The position numbers were made by a program, and so were the translations under genes. 64,000 nucleotides of DNA from Gammaproteobacteria bacterium. Its GTDB lineage: Bacteria > Pseudomonadota > Gammaproteobacteria > JAADGQ01. Positions within the stretch are counted from its first letter, which is position 1. The number at the start of each line of letters is the position of its first letter. Of this stretch, positions 37,305 through 47,936 are shown piece after piece. The notes beneath the pieces were generated by a model, which did no database searches, was not told the DNA's origin, and was given only the letters and a program-made list of their open reading frames with translations. The DNA lies in assembly GCA_021648145.1 (NCBI GenBank), contig JAKITI010000006.1, positions 93,022 through 157,021 on the forward strand. The letters are read 5' to 3'.

Positions 37305-38174
37305 ATGATACGAAGCATGACGGCCTTTGCCCACAAACAGCTTCAAACCGAAGGGGGCACACTGACGTGGGAAATTCGCTCAGTGAATCATCGTTACCTG
37401 GAACCGGCCATTCGACTTCCTGACTGTTTGCGCACATTGGAAACATCCGTTCGTGAAGTACTCAAGAAGCAACTCAGCCGAGGCAAAATTGATTGCAACC
37501 TTCGATTTCAACGCAATGAATCCAGTAATTCGACTATTGAAATCAACCAAGCGCTTACAGAGCAGCTCATTACCGCTACCCAGCAAATCAATGCCTTATT
37601 AAAAACCAACGCCAATCCTGTTCAGGCAATGGAACTTTTGAATTGGCCTGGTATTGTTCAAAGTGTTGAACTTGATGCCAAACCACTGCAAGCGACCTCA
37701 ATAAAACTGTTTGAAGCAACGCTGTCTGAACTACGTAAATCGCGTGAACGTGAAGGCGAAAAACTACAAACACTCATACGCCAACGCTGTGATGCGATGG
37801 AGAGTTGGACGACTCAAATTAAAACATGCTTACCACAAGTATTAGAGACAATACGCCAAACACTCAGCCACCGGCTCGCTGAATTAAAATCAGAGATTGA
37901 TCAGTCTCGACTTGAGCAAGAGTTGGTGTTGCTTATACAGAAACTGGATGTTGATGAAGAGCTGGATCGCCTTGCAGCTCATATCATTGAAGTCCGGCGC
38001 GTATTAACACTTGATGAACCCGTTGGAAGACGGCTCGACTTTCTCATGCAGGAGCTGAACCGTGAAACAAATACGATTGCATCAAAATCGGCCAGTGCAG
38101 AGATCACTCGTATCAGCATTGAAATGAAAGTGCTCATTGAACAGATGCGCGAACAGGTTCAGAATATCGAATAA
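37305..38174 (+). CDS. yicC: YicC/YloC family endoribonuclease
   Basis: The product has 289 residues. It begins MIRSMTAFAHKQ and contains WEIRSVNHRYLEPAIRLPD, the typical YicC N-terminal domain. The C-terminal domain (about 205-289) has GRRLDFLMQELNRETNTIASKS and ends in VLIEQMREQVQNIE. YicC proteins are endoribonucleases linked in E. coli to decay of the RyhB small RNA. It is divergent from rph and precedes minC by 23 bases. Confidence 0.93.
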   Translation: MIRSMTAFAHKQLQTEGGTLTWEIRSVNHRYLEPAIRLPDCLRTLETSVREVLKKQLSRGKIDCNLRFQRNESSNSTIEINQALTEQLITATQQINALLKTNANPVQAMELLNWPGIVQSVELDAKPLQATSIKLFEATLSELRKSREREGEKLQTLIRQRCDAMESWTTQIKTCLPQVLETIRQTLSHRLAELKSEIDQSRLEQELVLLIQKLDVDEELDRLAAHIIEVRRVLTLDEPVGRRLDFLMQELNRETNTIASKSASAEITRISIEMKVLIEQMREQVQNIE

Positions 38175-38197
38175 TTCACTTAACTCGGAAAGTTGTT

Positions 38198-38941
38198 ATG
38201 AAACCGAAGCAAAAAAATCAGGATAGTTTCCGCCTTAGAGGAAGTTTTTTCAGTCTCTCTGCCATGGAGCTGCACTCCTCAGATATTGATAAAATTGATG
38301 AACAGCTAGCTGAAAGTATTGCCCTCGCCCCCAAATTCTTCGAAAAAGCACCCCTTGTTATTGACCTAGAAAAAATCAAAGGTAAAATCCCTGACCTGCT
38401 CGTCCTGCGGCAATTATTAGAACGGCACAACCTGATTCCTGTCGCAGTCTGCTCCTCTAAAAAACTACATCAAAACGCAGCACATAAAGCAGGGCTTGGC
38501 ATACTCACGACCAACACACCTCCAGTCGATCCAGTCACTAATAAGGCAAAAGAGGCTAAAACAGAGGATCATCAGGAGGCGGCCGAAACACCACCACACG
38601 ATGAAGCCAAAAGTAACGGGGTCATGATTCGTCAATCGGTACGTTCTGGGCAACAAATCTACGCAAAGGGGTGTGATTTAACCATATTGTCCTCAGTCAG
38701 CCCTGGCGCTGAAGTACTTTCTGATGGAAATATTCATATTTACGGTGCACTCCGTGGACGTGCTTTTGCAGGTGCTAGCGGTGATACTGGAGCCATGATT
38801 TTTTGTCACAGTCTGGAAGCAGAGCTGGTTTCCATTGCCGGACACTACCGCCTAAATGAAAAAATTGACTCCGATTACCTAAGTAAACGAACAGTCGTTC
38901 ATTTACAAGATGAGAAACTACTTATTGATTTACTGGATTAA
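38198..38941 (+). CDS. minC: Septum site-determining protein MinC
   Basis: The product has 247 residues. An N-terminal FtsZ-inhibiting domain (about 10-105, with SFFSLSAMEL) is joined by an acidic, Ala/Glu-rich linker (about 108-140) to a C-terminal beta-helix domain (about 142-247). The latter has VRSGQQIYAKGCDLTILSSV and GNIHIYGALRGRAFAG, the part that binds MinD. It blocks Z-ring assembly at the cell poles. minD follows after about 128 bases. Confidence 0.95.
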   Translation: MKPKQKNQDSFRLRGSFFSLSAMELHSSDIDKIDEQLAESIALAPKFFEKAPLVIDLEKIKGKIPDLLVLRQLLERHNLIPVAVCSSKKLHQNAAHKAGLGILTTNTPPVDPVTNKAKEAKTEDHQEAAETPPHDEAKSNGVMIRQSVRSGQQIYAKGCDLTILSSVSPGAEVLSDGNIHIYGALRGRAFAGASGDTGAMIFCHSLEAELVSIAGHYRLNEKIDSDYLSKRTVVHLQDEKLLIDLLD

Positions 38942-39069
38942 CAGTGATAAATAAGACAGGCTTTTAAAAAAGTGATAAGGAAATCGCTTTCAAAGACTCA
39001 TTGTTACGTTATAAAATAAATCAAGAACAAAAACTGATCCAGATTAATAACTCAGGGAATATACTGAAA

Positions 39070-39891
39070 ATGTCTCAAATCATTGTCGTTACGTCCGGTA
39101 AAGGGGGCGTAGGAAAAACAACCACAAGTGCTTCGCTGGGTTCAGGATTAGCCTTGAAAGGACACAAAACAGTTATCATCGACTTTGACATCGGCTTGCG
39201 TAATCTTGATTTGATCATGGGCTGTGAACGCCGCGTTGTTTATGATTTTGTCAACGTTATTAATGAAGAAGCCACCCTGAATCAAGCACTGATCAAGGAC
39301 AAACGTGTTGATAACCTATTTTTGTTGCCTGCATCACAAACGCGCAATAAAGATGCTCTAACTCGGAAAGGTGTCGAACGTATACTGGATCAACTGACCG
39401 GCGAACACAGTTTTGACTATATTGTATGTGACTCTCCCGCAGGGATCGAACACGGCGCATTAATGGCGCTCTATTTTGCTGATGAAGCCATTATAGTCAC
39501 CAACCCTGAAGTCTCTTCTGTTCGTGATTCAGATCGTATTTTAGGTATTCTGGCCAGTCAATCCCGTCGTGCAGAGCGCGGTGGCACACCCGTTAGAGAG
39601 CGGCTGCTACTCACTCGCTATTCACCGGCACGCGTCGCAAACGGCGACATGCTTTGCATTGAAGATATCGAAGAAATTCTAGCCATTCCATTACTGGGTG
39701 TCATTCCTGAATCAGGGGATGTATTAAAAGCCTCAAATTCAGGCTCACCCGTTATTTTGGATAGTGAGAGCGATGCAGCAAAAGCCTACGGGGATGCCGT
39801 TGACCGCTTCCTCGGCGAAGAAGTTCCTCTACGGTTTATCGAAGAAGAGAGACCTGGATTATTTAAAAGATTATTTGGAGGCAAAGGATGA
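39070..39891 (+). CDS. minD: Septum site-determining ATPase MinD
   Basis: The product has 273 residues from the ATG at 39070 ([20 protein letters not shown]), the standard MinD start. An upstream in-frame TTG at 39001 would add an atypical 23-residue tail. AGGGA sits 12 bases ahead of the ATG. The deviant Walker [10 protein letters not shown] (residues 10-18) and the C-terminal amphipathic membrane helix ([13 protein letters not shown]) are intact. MinD recruits MinC to the membrane and oscillates with MinE. Confidence 0.97.
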   Translation: MSQIIVVTSGKGGVGKTTTSASLGSGLALKGHKTVIIDFDIGLRNLDLIMGCERRVVYDFVNVINEEATLNQALIKDKRVDNLFLLPASQTRNKDALTRKGVERILDQLTGEHSFDYIVCDSPAGIEHGALMALYFADEAIIVTNPEVSSVRDSDRILGILASQSRRAERGGTPVRERLLLTRYSPARVANGDMLCIEDIEEILAIPLLGVIPESGDVLKASNSGSPVILDSESDAAKAYGDAVDRFLGEEVPLRFIEEERPGLFKRLFGGKG

Positions 39892-40160
39892 GCCTGCTCG
39901 ACTATTTTCGTAAACCTAAGAAAAAGACAGCTTCGCTTGCCAAAGAGCGTTTGCAAATCATTGTCGCACATGAACGATCTCAGCGTGGAACAGCAGCACC
40001 TAATTATCTACCACAAATGAAAAAAGAGATATTGGCCGTTATTAGCAAGTATGTTGATATTGATAAAGAGCAGGTCAAAGTCAGTCTTGATAAAAACGAG
40101 CAGTTTTCCGTTCTGGAACTCAATGTCACCCTGCCTGATAACGACTCCCGAATACGCTAA
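39888..40160 (+). CDS. minE: Cell division topological specificity factor MinE
   Basis: The product has 90 residues. An N-terminal membrane-targeting and MinD-binding helix ([23 protein letters not shown] region) precedes the beta-rich dimerisation domain. MinE triggers MinD ATP hydrolysis and sets the pole-to-pole oscillation. The ATG overlaps the minD stop (ATGA), so the two are coupled. Confidence 0.96.
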   Translation: MSLLDYFRKPKKKTASLAKERLQIIVAHERSQRGTAAPNYLPQMKKEILAVISKYVDIDKEQVKVSLDKNEQFSVLELNVTLPDNDSRIR

Positions 40161-40165
40161 TTTTA

Positions 40166-40252
40166 TCTCGTTCCCATGCTCTCCGTGGAAATGCATACGA
40201 TAGTGAAAGAATAACATACGATATGGATTCCCACGGAGGACTGTGGGAACCA
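40166..40252. repeat. Palindromic GTTCCCA repeat, copy A
   Basis: The unit begins TCTCGTTCCCATGCTCT and ends in GTGGGAACC, with internal ATGCATACG and CATACGATATG arms that can fold into a long imperfect hairpin. A second copy is at 45310-45395. It lies between minE and uppP and overlaps a spurious upstream extension of uppP, which supports the later uppP start. Confidence 0.85.
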
Positions 40253-40278
40253 GAAATCGACTTGACCAGAGACCCCAT

Positions 40279-41076
40279 ATGGATTTTATACAAATAGCGG
40301 TTTTAGCCATTGTTCAAGGGCTAACCGAATTTCTTCCTGTCTCCAGCTCAGCCCATCTGATTTTAGTCCCGGCCTTAACAGGCTGGGAGGATCAAGGGCT
40401 GGCTTTTGATGTGGCAGTTCATGTCGGAACATTGGCAGCTGTCGTCGCCTATTTCCGCAAAGAGTTGGCAAAAATGTTTACTGACTGGTTTGCGTCCTTG
40501 GCGGGTAAAGGACAAACCAAAGAGAGCAAGCTGGCGTGGGCTGTACTGCTAGGTACTATTCCCGCAGGGCTTGCCGGCCTGATCTTTAAGGATTTCATCG
40601 AAGAAAATTTGCGTGGCCCTATCGTGATTGCGATAACAACCATTGTCTTTGGTATCGCATTATGGATTGCCGATCGCAGGGGAAAGATGAATCGCAGCGA
40701 ATACAGCATCGTCTGGTTTGATGTGCTTGTCATTGGCTGCGCTCAGGCATTAGCACTTATTCCGGGCACATCACGTTCAGGAATCACAATCACTGCTGCA
40801 CTCCTGCTCGGTATGACGCGTGAAGCCGGAGCGCGATTTTCATTCCTGCTCTCTATTCCGATTATTGTGTTAGCCGGTGGATTGGAGACGGTCGGTTATC
40901 TTGAACATGCAAAAGGCGATGACTGGCTACCACTGGTTCTGGGCGCTGTACTTTCAGCCGTCAGTGCCTACCTCTGTATTCACTTCTTCTTAAAGCTTCT
41001 TAACCGCATCGGTATGACACCTTTTGTCATCTATCGACTGTTATTGGGAATTGTGCTCCTGGCAGTATTTTTGTAG
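40279..41076 (+). CDS. uppP: Undecaprenyl-diphosphatase UppP (BacA)
   Basis: The product has 265 residues from the ATG at 40279 ([20 protein letters not shown]), the usual family start. An in-frame upstream ATG at 40243 lies within the repeat. The two catalytic regions are [14 protein letters not shown] (13-26) and the later [13 protein letters not shown], with its conserved Arg and Ser residues. UppP is an inner-membrane enzyme that recycles the undecaprenyl carrier for cell-wall synthesis. Its TAG stop lies inside the left inverted repeat of the VapBC unit. Confidence 0.95.
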   Translation: MDFIQIAVLAIVQGLTEFLPVSSSAHLILVPALTGWEDQGLAFDVAVHVGTLAAVVAYFRKELAKMFTDWFASLAGKGQTKESKLAWAVLLGTIPAGLAGLIFKDFIEENLRGPIVIAITTIVFGIALWIADRRGKMNRSEYSIVWFDVLVIGCAQALALIPGTSRSGITITAALLLGMTREAGARFSFLLSIPIIVLAGGLETVGYLEHAKGDDWLPLVLGAVLSAVSAYLCIHFFLKLLNRIGMTPFVIYRLLLGIVLLAVFL

Positions 41077-41090
41077 GTTGGTGGTGAGCT

Positions 41091-41231
41091 TGCGAATCCC
41101 AACGTAGCCAATAATGTTGGGGTTCGCAAGCCAAGTAGGGTGCATTATATGCACAACAACACTGCTGACAATGCCAAAAATCACTTGGTTTTATGAAACG
41201 TTTTTGGTGCGTGCAACGCACCCTACTTGGC
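41091..41231. repeat. Nested stem-loop repeats upstream of vapB
   Basis: Two inverted repeats are nested here. TGCGAATCCCAAC (41091-41103) pairs with GTTGGGGTTCGCA (about 41116-41128) with one mismatch. GCCAAGTAGGGTGC (41130-41143) pairs perfectly with GCACCCTACTTGGC (41218-41231). GTAGGGTGC elements of this kind are common dispersed repeats in gammaproteobacteria. Confidence 0.75.
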
Positions 41232-41328
41232 TTCTGGCAGTCCAGATTGACGCTAGTTCGTATGCGACTTACGTGCTACACTTAACCAGTGTAAAATGCA
41301 ATATAATACGGTAAGAGGCTGAAGTACA

Positions 41329-41559
41329 ATGACTAATGTAACGATTTCTATAGAGGAAGAAGACCTCAAGCAAGCTCGAATGGTTGCACTACAACAAGGT
41401 TCATCGTTGAATGCCGCGATACGTGAATTTGTGAAAAGCTACATCGGAAATACCAGGCGCTACAGCCAGGTGACTGAACGTATTTTACAAAGAGCCGAAC
41501 AATCACAATTCAGTAGCGAAGGGTGTGAATGGACAAGAGAAGACTTGTATGAACGATAA
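41329..41559 (+). CDS. VapB-like antitoxin
   Basis: The product has 76 residues. The N-terminal TNVTISIEEEDLKQARMVALQQGSSLNAAIREFV is a ribbon-helix-helix DNA-binding domain region. The C-terminal tail with Trp and acidic residues (SEGCEWTREDLYER) fits a toxin-neutralising segment. It overlaps the vapC start by 11 bases, the usual coupling of type II pairs, and is expected to repress its own promoter. Confidence 0.82.
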   Translation: MTNVTISIEEEDLKQARMVALQQGSSLNAAIREFVKSYIGNTRRYSQVTERILQRAEQSQFSSEGCEWTREDLYER

Positions 41560-41980
41560 AGTCTTTTTCGATAGCAATATATTAGTTTATGCCTACGACA
41601 AAAATGAACCGGAAAAGGGGGCAATTGCTAAACAACTCATCCGCGAACATGGAACAGATGGCAATCTTGTATTGAGCACACAGGTCATGCAAGAATTCTA
41701 TGTCACTGTTACCAAAATCGGCAAACATATGCTACCCAAAGAAGAAGCGGCCGATATAGTAAATGATCTTGCTGAGTTCCCATTGATACAGATAACTAAA
41801 GACATCATTGCACGAGCGATGAAACGCCATCAAACCAGGATATTTTCTTTTTGGGATAGTCTGATAGTAGAAGCAGCCTTACAAGCTGGATGTTCGACCT
41901 TGTTAAGCGAAGACATGCAGGATGGATTTGTGATTGATGCAATGCAAATACACAATCCCTTTTCACGCTTACCTACATAA
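41549..41980 (+). CDS. PIN-domain toxin, VapC family
   Basis: The product has 143 residues from the ATG at 41549 (MNDKVFFDSNILVYAYDKNEP). An earlier in-frame ATG at 41525 is less likely. The PIN acidic residues are visible: Asp in FFDSNILVYA, Glu in QVMQEFY, Asp in SFWDSLIVEAAL and the late acidic SEDMQDG. VapC toxins cut specific RNAs, often initiator tRNA or rRNA. It is paired with the VapB-like gene and enclosed by inverted repeats. Confidence 0.85.
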   Translation: MNDKVFFDSNILVYAYDKNEPEKGAIAKQLIREHGTDGNLVLSTQVMQEFYVTVTKIGKHMLPKEEAADIVNDLAEFPLIQITKDIIARAMKRHQTRIFSFWDSLIVEAALQAGCSTLLSEDMQDGFVIDAMQIHNPFSRLPT

Positions 41981-42053
41981 AAGAAACTATCGCTATTTTT
42001 TGCCTACTTGTTGAGGTTCGCAAGCTCACCACCCACCTACCAATTGCCACAAA

Positions 42054-43355
42054 TTATTGAATTCTATATTCTGCAGAACGCGCATGGGCAGTCAAACCTT
42101 CGCCACGCGCGAGTATTGAAGCAGGCACCCCTAATCGAGAAGCACCTTCTTTCGAGCACATAATTAAACTAGAACGCTTCTGAAAATCATAAACGCCCAA
42201 TGGTGACGAGAAACGTGCTGTGCGTGATGTAGGCAATACATGATTAGGCCCCGCACAATAATCACCCACGGCTTCAGCCGTATATCGACCCATGAAAATA
42301 GCACCCGCACGACTGATACTTTCGACCAACGATTCAGGCTCTTCTACAGACAGTTCAAGATGCTCTGGGGCAACATGGTTTGAAACCTGAGCGGCTTCAG
42401 CCAAATCAGTCACTTGAATCAAAGCGGCTCTGGATGATAATGATTTCTCAATAATTTCAGCGCGCTCCATTGTTGGCAACAGACGGTTAACACTCTCTTC
42501 AACTTTATCAATAAATTCAGCATCAGGGCAGACCAGTAAAGATTGTGCATCTTCATCATGCTCTGCCTGAGAAAACAGATCCATCGCGATCCAGTCAGGG
42601 TCTGTTTGACCATCACAAATAATCAATATTTCTGATGGCCCTGCAATCATATCAATGCCCACCGTACCAAATACCATTTTTTTTGCAGTGGCCACATAGA
42701 TATTACCTGGGCCTACAATTTTATCGACTTGCGGTACGGTTTCAGTTCCATAAGCCAATGCTGCCACAGCCTGAGCACCGCCGATCGCAAATACTTTATC
42801 GACATTCGATATGCAGGCCGCAGCCAGAACTAAATCATTGACTTCACCATCAGGTGTAGGCACAACCATAATAAGCTCTTCAACACCCGCCACTTTCGCA
42901 GGAATTGCATTCATCAATACAGAAGATGGGTATGCTGCTTTTCCACCGGGAACATACAAGCCAACTCGATCAAGTGGCGTGACTTTTTGCCCCAACATCG
43001 TGCCATCAGCTTCAGTATAAGACCACGATTCAATTTTTTGGTGTTGGTGATAACTTTTTATGCGCTCAGCAGAAAACTCCAGTATTTCACGCTGCACTGC
43101 AGTGATCGACTGCAGTGCTTTTTGCTGACGAGAACTACTGATATCCAATGCCGCCATATCAGTAACACTCATACGGTCAAAACGATTCGTGTACTCAACA
43201 ACAGCGCTGTCACCTCGTTGCCGAACATCGTTTAATATGCCGTTGACGGTTTGAAATACAGCATCATCGCTTGCTTTATCCCATGCCAACAACTGATCCA
43301 ACTGTGACCAAAAAGTATTCTCTTTGCTATTAAGGCGCTTTATCTTCATCATCAT
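42054..43355 (-). CDS. hisD: Histidinol dehydrogenase HisD
   Basis: The product has 433 residues. The zinc and substrate site regions are clear: [22 protein letters not shown]-type [39 protein letters not shown] and APEHLEL. It carries out the last two oxidations of histidine synthesis. Three consecutive ATGs open the frame. It lies 12 bases after hisG. In many relatives hisC follows hisD; here the VapBC unit and uppP follow instead. Confidence 0.96.
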   Translation of the reverse strand: MMMKIKRLNSKENTFWSQLDQLLAWDKASDDAVFQTVNGILNDVRQRGDSAVVEYTNRFDRMSVTDMAALDISSSRQQKALQSITAVQREILEFSAERIKSYHQHQKIESWSYTEADGTMLGQKVTPLDRVGLYVPGGKAAYPSSVLMNAIPAKVAGVEELIMVVPTPDGEVNDLVLAAACISNVDKVFAIGGAQAVAALAYGTETVPQVDKIVGPGNIYVATAKKMVFGTVGIDMIAGPSEILIICDGQTDPDWIAMDLFSQAEHDEDAQSLLVCPDAEFIDKVEESVNRLLPTMERAEIIEKSLSSRAALIQVTDLAEAAQVSNHVAPEHLELSVEEPESLVESISRAGAIFMGRYTAEAVGDYCAGPNHVLPTSRTARFSSPLGVYDFQKRSSLIMCSKEGASRLGVPASILARGEGLTAHARSAEYRIQ

Positions 43356-43367
43356 TCAATGCCCAGA

Positions 43368-44012
43368 TTAATTTTTACGCTGCGCAACCGCTTCTTCAAT
43401 TTTATCAACAAAGCTTTTTACTACCGAGTGCTTCATTTTCATTGATGCTTTATTCACAATCAGACGAGAGCTGATATCAACAATATGTTCATACGGCTTC
43501 AGACCATTCGCCACCAGAGTATTCCCTGTATCCACCAAGTCAACAATCGCATCAGCCAATCCCACTAAAGGCGCAAGTTCCATTGATCCATAGAGTTTGA
43601 TAATTTCAACCTGCTCACTTTTGGCTGCAAAGTAGCGCTTAGCTGTTTTGACATATTTTGTTGCAATACGTAACCGGCCTTGTGATTGTATACCATCCAC
43701 TGGCCCTGCCAGCATCAAACGGCACTTTGCAATCTCAAGATCCAGCGGTTCGTAAATACCTTCCCCGCCATACTCCATTAATACATCTTTACCCGATACA
43801 CCGACATCCGCCGCACCGTAATCCACATAAACAGGCACATCCGATGCACGAATAATAAGCAGCTTTACATCATCATGATTGGTATCAAAAATCAGCTTGC
43901 GACTGGTCGCCAAATCATCCCGAAGTTCAATGCCAGCATAAGCCAGCAAAGGTAAAGTCTCTTTTAAAATACGCCCTTTCGACAAGGCAATTGTCAATTT
44001 TTTATCCATCAA
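43368..44012 (-). CDS. hisG: ATP phosphoribosyltransferase, short form HisG
   Basis: The product has 214 residues, the short catalytic form without the C-terminal regulatory domain. [18 protein letters not shown] at the start, [14 protein letters not shown] and the PRPP-binding stretch [17 protein letters not shown] are typical. Short HisG needs the regulatory subunit HisZ, which is not in this window. It makes the first intermediate of histidine from ATP and PRPP. It lies three bases after murA. Confidence 0.95.
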   Translation of the reverse strand: MMDKKLTIALSKGRILKETLPLLAYAGIELRDDLATSRKLIFDTNHDDVKLLIIRASDVPVYVDYGAADVGVSGKDVLMEYGGEGIYEPLDLEIAKCRLMLAGPVDGIQSQGRLRIATKYVKTAKRYFAAKSEQVEIIKLYGSMELAPLVGLADAIVDLVDTGNTLVANGLKPYEHIVDISSRLIVNKASMKMKHSVVKSFVDKIEEAVAQRKN

Positions 44013-44015
44013 TAA

Positions 44016-45290
<1,275 letters not shown>

Positions 45291-45309
45291 TTATTAATTA
45301 AAAAAATAT

Positions 45310-45395
45310 TTCTCGTTCCCATGCTCTGCGTGGGAATGCATACGGTGCCAACATATAGCACGGTATATGGGTTCCCACGCGGGAGCATGGGAACC
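45310..45395. repeat. Palindromic GTTCCCA repeat, copy B
   Basis: It begins TCTCGTTCCCATGCTCTGCG and ends CGGGAGCATGGGAACC, so the two ends pair as a long hairpin (GTTCCCATGCTC with GAGCATGGGAAC). It is the same family as 40166-40252, with a different central loop. It lies between murA and ibaG in an otherwise continuous gene run. Confidence 0.88.
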
Positions 45396-45401
45396 AAAAA
45401 A

Positions 45402-45653
45402 CTATGCTGCATTTTGAGCATCTGCCCACTGCGCTACAGTATAGGTGCGAATAGAAAGCGCATGAATCGCTGACTCCATTTGATCACCTAACGCCGCATA
45501 AACCATGCGGTGTTGTTGTAACATTCCTTTTCCCGCAAAATCATCACAGATGACAACAGCCTGAAAATGGCGACCATCACCACATACTTCAGCCTGGCTG
45601 TCAGGTAAATTACTTTCTATCATCTCTTGAATCGTTTCAGGTTGCATTATCAA
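45402..45653 (-). CDS. ibaG: BolA family protein IbaG
   Basis: The product has 83 residues. QETIQEMI-type start residues, VCGDGRHFQAVVICDDFAGK and LQQHRMVYAAL match the acid-inducible BolA paralogue IbaG (YrbA), which works with monothiol glutaredoxins in iron-sulfur metabolism. Its place between mlaB and murA is the same as in E. coli. The start may be the ATG at 45647 (MQPETI), two codons into the frame. Confidence 0.92.
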   Translation of the reverse strand: MIMQPETIQEMIESNLPDSQAEVCGDGRHFQAVVICDDFAGKGMLQQHRMVYAALGDQMESAIHALSIRTYTVAQWADAQNAA

Positions 45654-45667
45654 TTGATCTCACAAAA

Positions 45668-45973
45668 TTAGTTATCTATAAGCATTGAAAGTCCACTTAG
45701 TTCAGCAATTGCTTTCATTTGCTGAGGAACATGGTGACATAGTATTTTTTTATTGTGTTGTTTTGCCAAACGCTGCCACTCAACCAGCAAAGCAAACCCT
45801 GCGCTATCAACTTGGGTGACTTTCAATAAGTCTAATACTAACTCATCACCTTCGAGGTCAAACAGTGGCAAACTCTTTTTATGCAATACTGGAACGGTCG
45901 CATAGGTCAGTATTCCAGTAATTTGATACTGATTATCAGCTATTTTATTTAATTGTGCAGCTAGATCGCTCAT
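45668..45973 (-). CDS. mlaB: MlaB, STAS-domain subunit of the Mla ABC transporter
   Basis: The product has 101 residues with a single STAS domain (LEGDELVLDLLKVTQVDSAGFALLVEWQ region). The conserved Asp-Ser pair (QVDSAG) is the site that contacts MlaF in E. coli. MlaB stabilises the MlaFE transporter at the cytoplasmic face. The ATG overlaps the mlaC stop by four bases. Confidence 0.9.
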   Translation of the reverse strand: MSDLAAQLNKIADNQYQITGILTYATVPVLHKKSLPLFDLEGDELVLDLLKVTQVDSAGFALLVEWQRLAKQHNKKILCHHVPQQMKAIAELSGLSMLIDN

Positions 45974-46584
45974 GAAGAAGCAGGTTCAGCCTTGTGGTTT
46001 CCTTTGGCCAATTTTTCAATCAAACGATCCAGCCCTTTTTTACGGATCTCTTTTGAAAAGCTGGTGCGATAGTTCGCCACAAGACTAATTCCATCGACTT
46101 CGACATCATATAATTTCCAGACATCTTCTTTCAGGTGAAGTTTATAGTTAATTGGAATTGGAAAGCCACCAGGCTCATCCACTTCCATACGCACAGTTGC
46201 GTTGGTCGCACCCTCTTTGCCACGAAAAGGGAGGTAGTTGAACTCTTTATCAATAAATTCATTCAATGATTTTGCATAAGTACGTACAAGCAGTTGTTTG
46301 AACTCAACAACAAAACGCTGTTTTTGCTCATCCGTTGCACGTAACCAGTATTTACCTAAAACCCACCTTGAGGTACGTTCAAAATCAAAATGGGGCAGCA
46401 CCAAGTCTTCAACGAGAGAATAAATTTTTTCAGGGTGTTTTTTAATGATCGACTGCTCTTCTTTCAGCTTAGCAATCACCTTTTCAGAAGTCTCCTCCAT
46501 TAACTTCTGTGGTGTAGAATCTTTTGCCCATACAGGGTTTAAAAAAGAGACAAGCAGTACAGCAGCTATAATCTGAATTTTCAC
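45970..46584 (-). CDS. mlaC: MlaC, periplasmic phospholipid carrier
   Basis: The product has 204 residues with a signal peptide ending near residue 20 (VWA/KD). The MlaC/Ttg2D pattern is seen in LVEDLVLPHFDFERTSRWVLGKYWR-like residues, FKQLLVRTYAKSLNEF and a C-terminal VDGISLVANYRTSF. It shuttles phospholipids between outer and inner membrane Mla complexes. It overlaps both its neighbours by four bases. Confidence 0.93.
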   Translation of the reverse strand: MKIQIIAAVLLVSFLNPVWAKDSTPQKLMEETSEKVIAKLKEEQSIIKKHPEKIYSLVEDLVLPHFDFERTSRWVLGKYWLRATDEQKQRFVVEFKQLLVRTYAKSLNEFIDKEFNYLPFRGKEGATNATVRMEVDEPGGFPIPINYKLHLKEDVWKLYDVEVDGISLVANYRTSFSKEIRKKGLDRLIEKLAKGNHKAEPASS

Positions 46585-47936
46585 TGTTTTTCTCCTGTTA
46601 CATTCATCAATTGGGCAACATACATATTGTAATCAAATGTTGTTTTAAGGTAATCCGTATGTGCCATCACATAACTTTGCAATGCCAATATTATTTGCTC
46701 AGGTTTTTCTAGTCCAGCTTCAAAATCTGCAAAACTTGCTACCATCCAGCGCCGTGCGGCACGACTGCCCTCAGCCAACTTATTGACCGCTTCATGATAC
46801 GCGTGCACCTGATAGTATTGCTCCGCTACTTGAAAAGGAATTCCTGTTTTTGCAAATTTAGCCTTCGAAAGCATCGCATTTAATTCAGCTTCTGCCTGTC
46901 TGATTTTTGCTGATTGTACGCCATTCGCCCACTTCCAGTTAAGACCGATCACAGGGATGATTCCATAGTCATTAAAAGGATCAGCAATAAATGGACTATC
47001 CAGACGATCTCTATTGCTCGAGTTTGCTGCCATGCCACGAAACCCCGCAAACACGTTGGGGCGTTTTTCTGCTTTTTTTGCCTCAAGCAGAGCCTGACGT
47101 GCAGCTAAACCTGCATTGACTTGAGCAATTTCAGGGCGCTGTGACAGAGCATTTCTTCGCAGATCTTCTTTTGTCAGTTCAGGCAATTCGACCGGTTTTA
47201 TTGCTTTATCGAGCAATTCAACATCAACATTATCCTCAATACCTGAAAGCATTTTCAGCCCCGCCAATGCAACTCGCTCAAGCCCTGTCGCCTGCGCCAT
47301 ATAACGTCCCAACACAGCACGCCCTGCTTGTAAGGCATAAAGATTTGATTGAGAAACATCACCTTCCCCCTCTTCAAGCCATGTCGATACTAAATCAATT
47401 GCAGATGCCAAGCGCTTATCGACTGACTCTAAAGTTTTTCGACTATCACTCGCTGAAAGGTAGCCATAATAAGCACGCTTTACATCCAGCACAGTGGCAT
47501 TACGCTGTATCTGCACATCCCCTGCTTTCACTTCAATATTATTTTTTGCAGCGAGACTGTAATTTTCAAGCTTGCCAAAAGTATACAGCGGTTTGATCAC
47601 GCTAAATTGCAATACTGTTAACAGGGATGTGCCATCAAAGTCATACCGGCCTCTACGTGGTGTTTTACCATCGGTTTCAAAAAAACCGCCCTCGTCAAGC
47701 CCATTGGTTATACCGACAAGAAATGTGACATCAGCAGACACATCTCCATAACTTTTTGCCTCGCTCAGCAAAGCTTCTGCCTTCGAGACAAAATGCTGTT
47801 TTTCACTGATACGAGGATCAACCTGCAGGGCACGTTCAATCGCCTGATCTAATGAAAGAGTCACCGTTGATTCAGCCATACAGGGTGATATAATAGCGCT
47901 TGCCAACAGCCCTATGCTACATAAAAGCTGTTTCAC
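46581..47936 (-). CDS. TolC family outer-membrane protein inside the mla operon
   Basis: The product has 451 residues with a signal peptide ending near residue 21 (CMA/ES). The OEP fold is shown by LDQAIERALQVDPRISEKQ, the first long helical hairpin and a duplicate half with RRNALSQRPEIAQVNAGLAARQ. TolC-type trimers form an outer-membrane barrel with a periplasmic tunnel. It overlaps mlaD upstream and mlaC downstream by four bases each, so it is firmly part of the operon. E. coli mla has no such gene; there the outer-membrane partner is the MlaA lipoprotein, encoded elsewhere. Confidence 0.88.
   Translation of the reverse strand: MKQLLCSIGLLASAIISPCMAESTVTLSLDQAIERALQVDPRISEKQHFVSKAEALLSEAKSYGDVSADVTFLVGITNGLDEGGFFETDGKTPRRGRYDFDGTSLLTVLQFSVIKPLYTFGKLENYSLAAKNNIEVKAGDVQIQRNATVLDVKRAYYGYLSASDSRKTLESVDKRLASAIDLVSTWLEEGEGDVSQSNLYALQAGRAVLGRYMAQATGLERVALAGLKMLSGIEDNVDVELLDKAIKPVELPELTKEDLRRNALSQRPEIAQVNAGLAARQALLEAKKAEKRPNVFAGFRGMAANSSNRDRLDSPFIADPFNDYGIIPVIGLNWKWANGVQSAKIRQAEAELNAMLSKAKFAKTGIPFQVAEQYYQVHAYHEAVNKLAEGSRAARRWMVASFADFEAGLEKPEQIILALQSYVMAHTDYLKTTFDYNMYVAQLMNVTGEKQ

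Larger units (their letters stand above)
41073..42040. other. VapBC unit bounded by 28-bp inverted repeats
   Basis: The left end (41073-41100, starting GTAGGTTGGTGGTGAGC) and the right end (42013-42040, inverse complement starting GTAGGTGGGTGGTGAGC) match at 25 of 28 positions in opposite orientation. Between them are an internal stem-loop block and the vapBC pair. The left end overlaps the uppP stop and the right end lies 13 bases after the hisD stop. It resembles a small non-autonomous mobile unit, but no transposase or clear target duplication is visible. Confidence 0.6.

Noticed and set aside
39001..39069. Longer N-terminus for MinD
   Set aside because: The added residues do not match MinD, and the ATG at 39070 gives the normal start with an upstream AGGGA.
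40243..40278. Longer N-terminus for UppP
   Set aside because: It would lie within a palindromic intergenic repeat and lacks family support.
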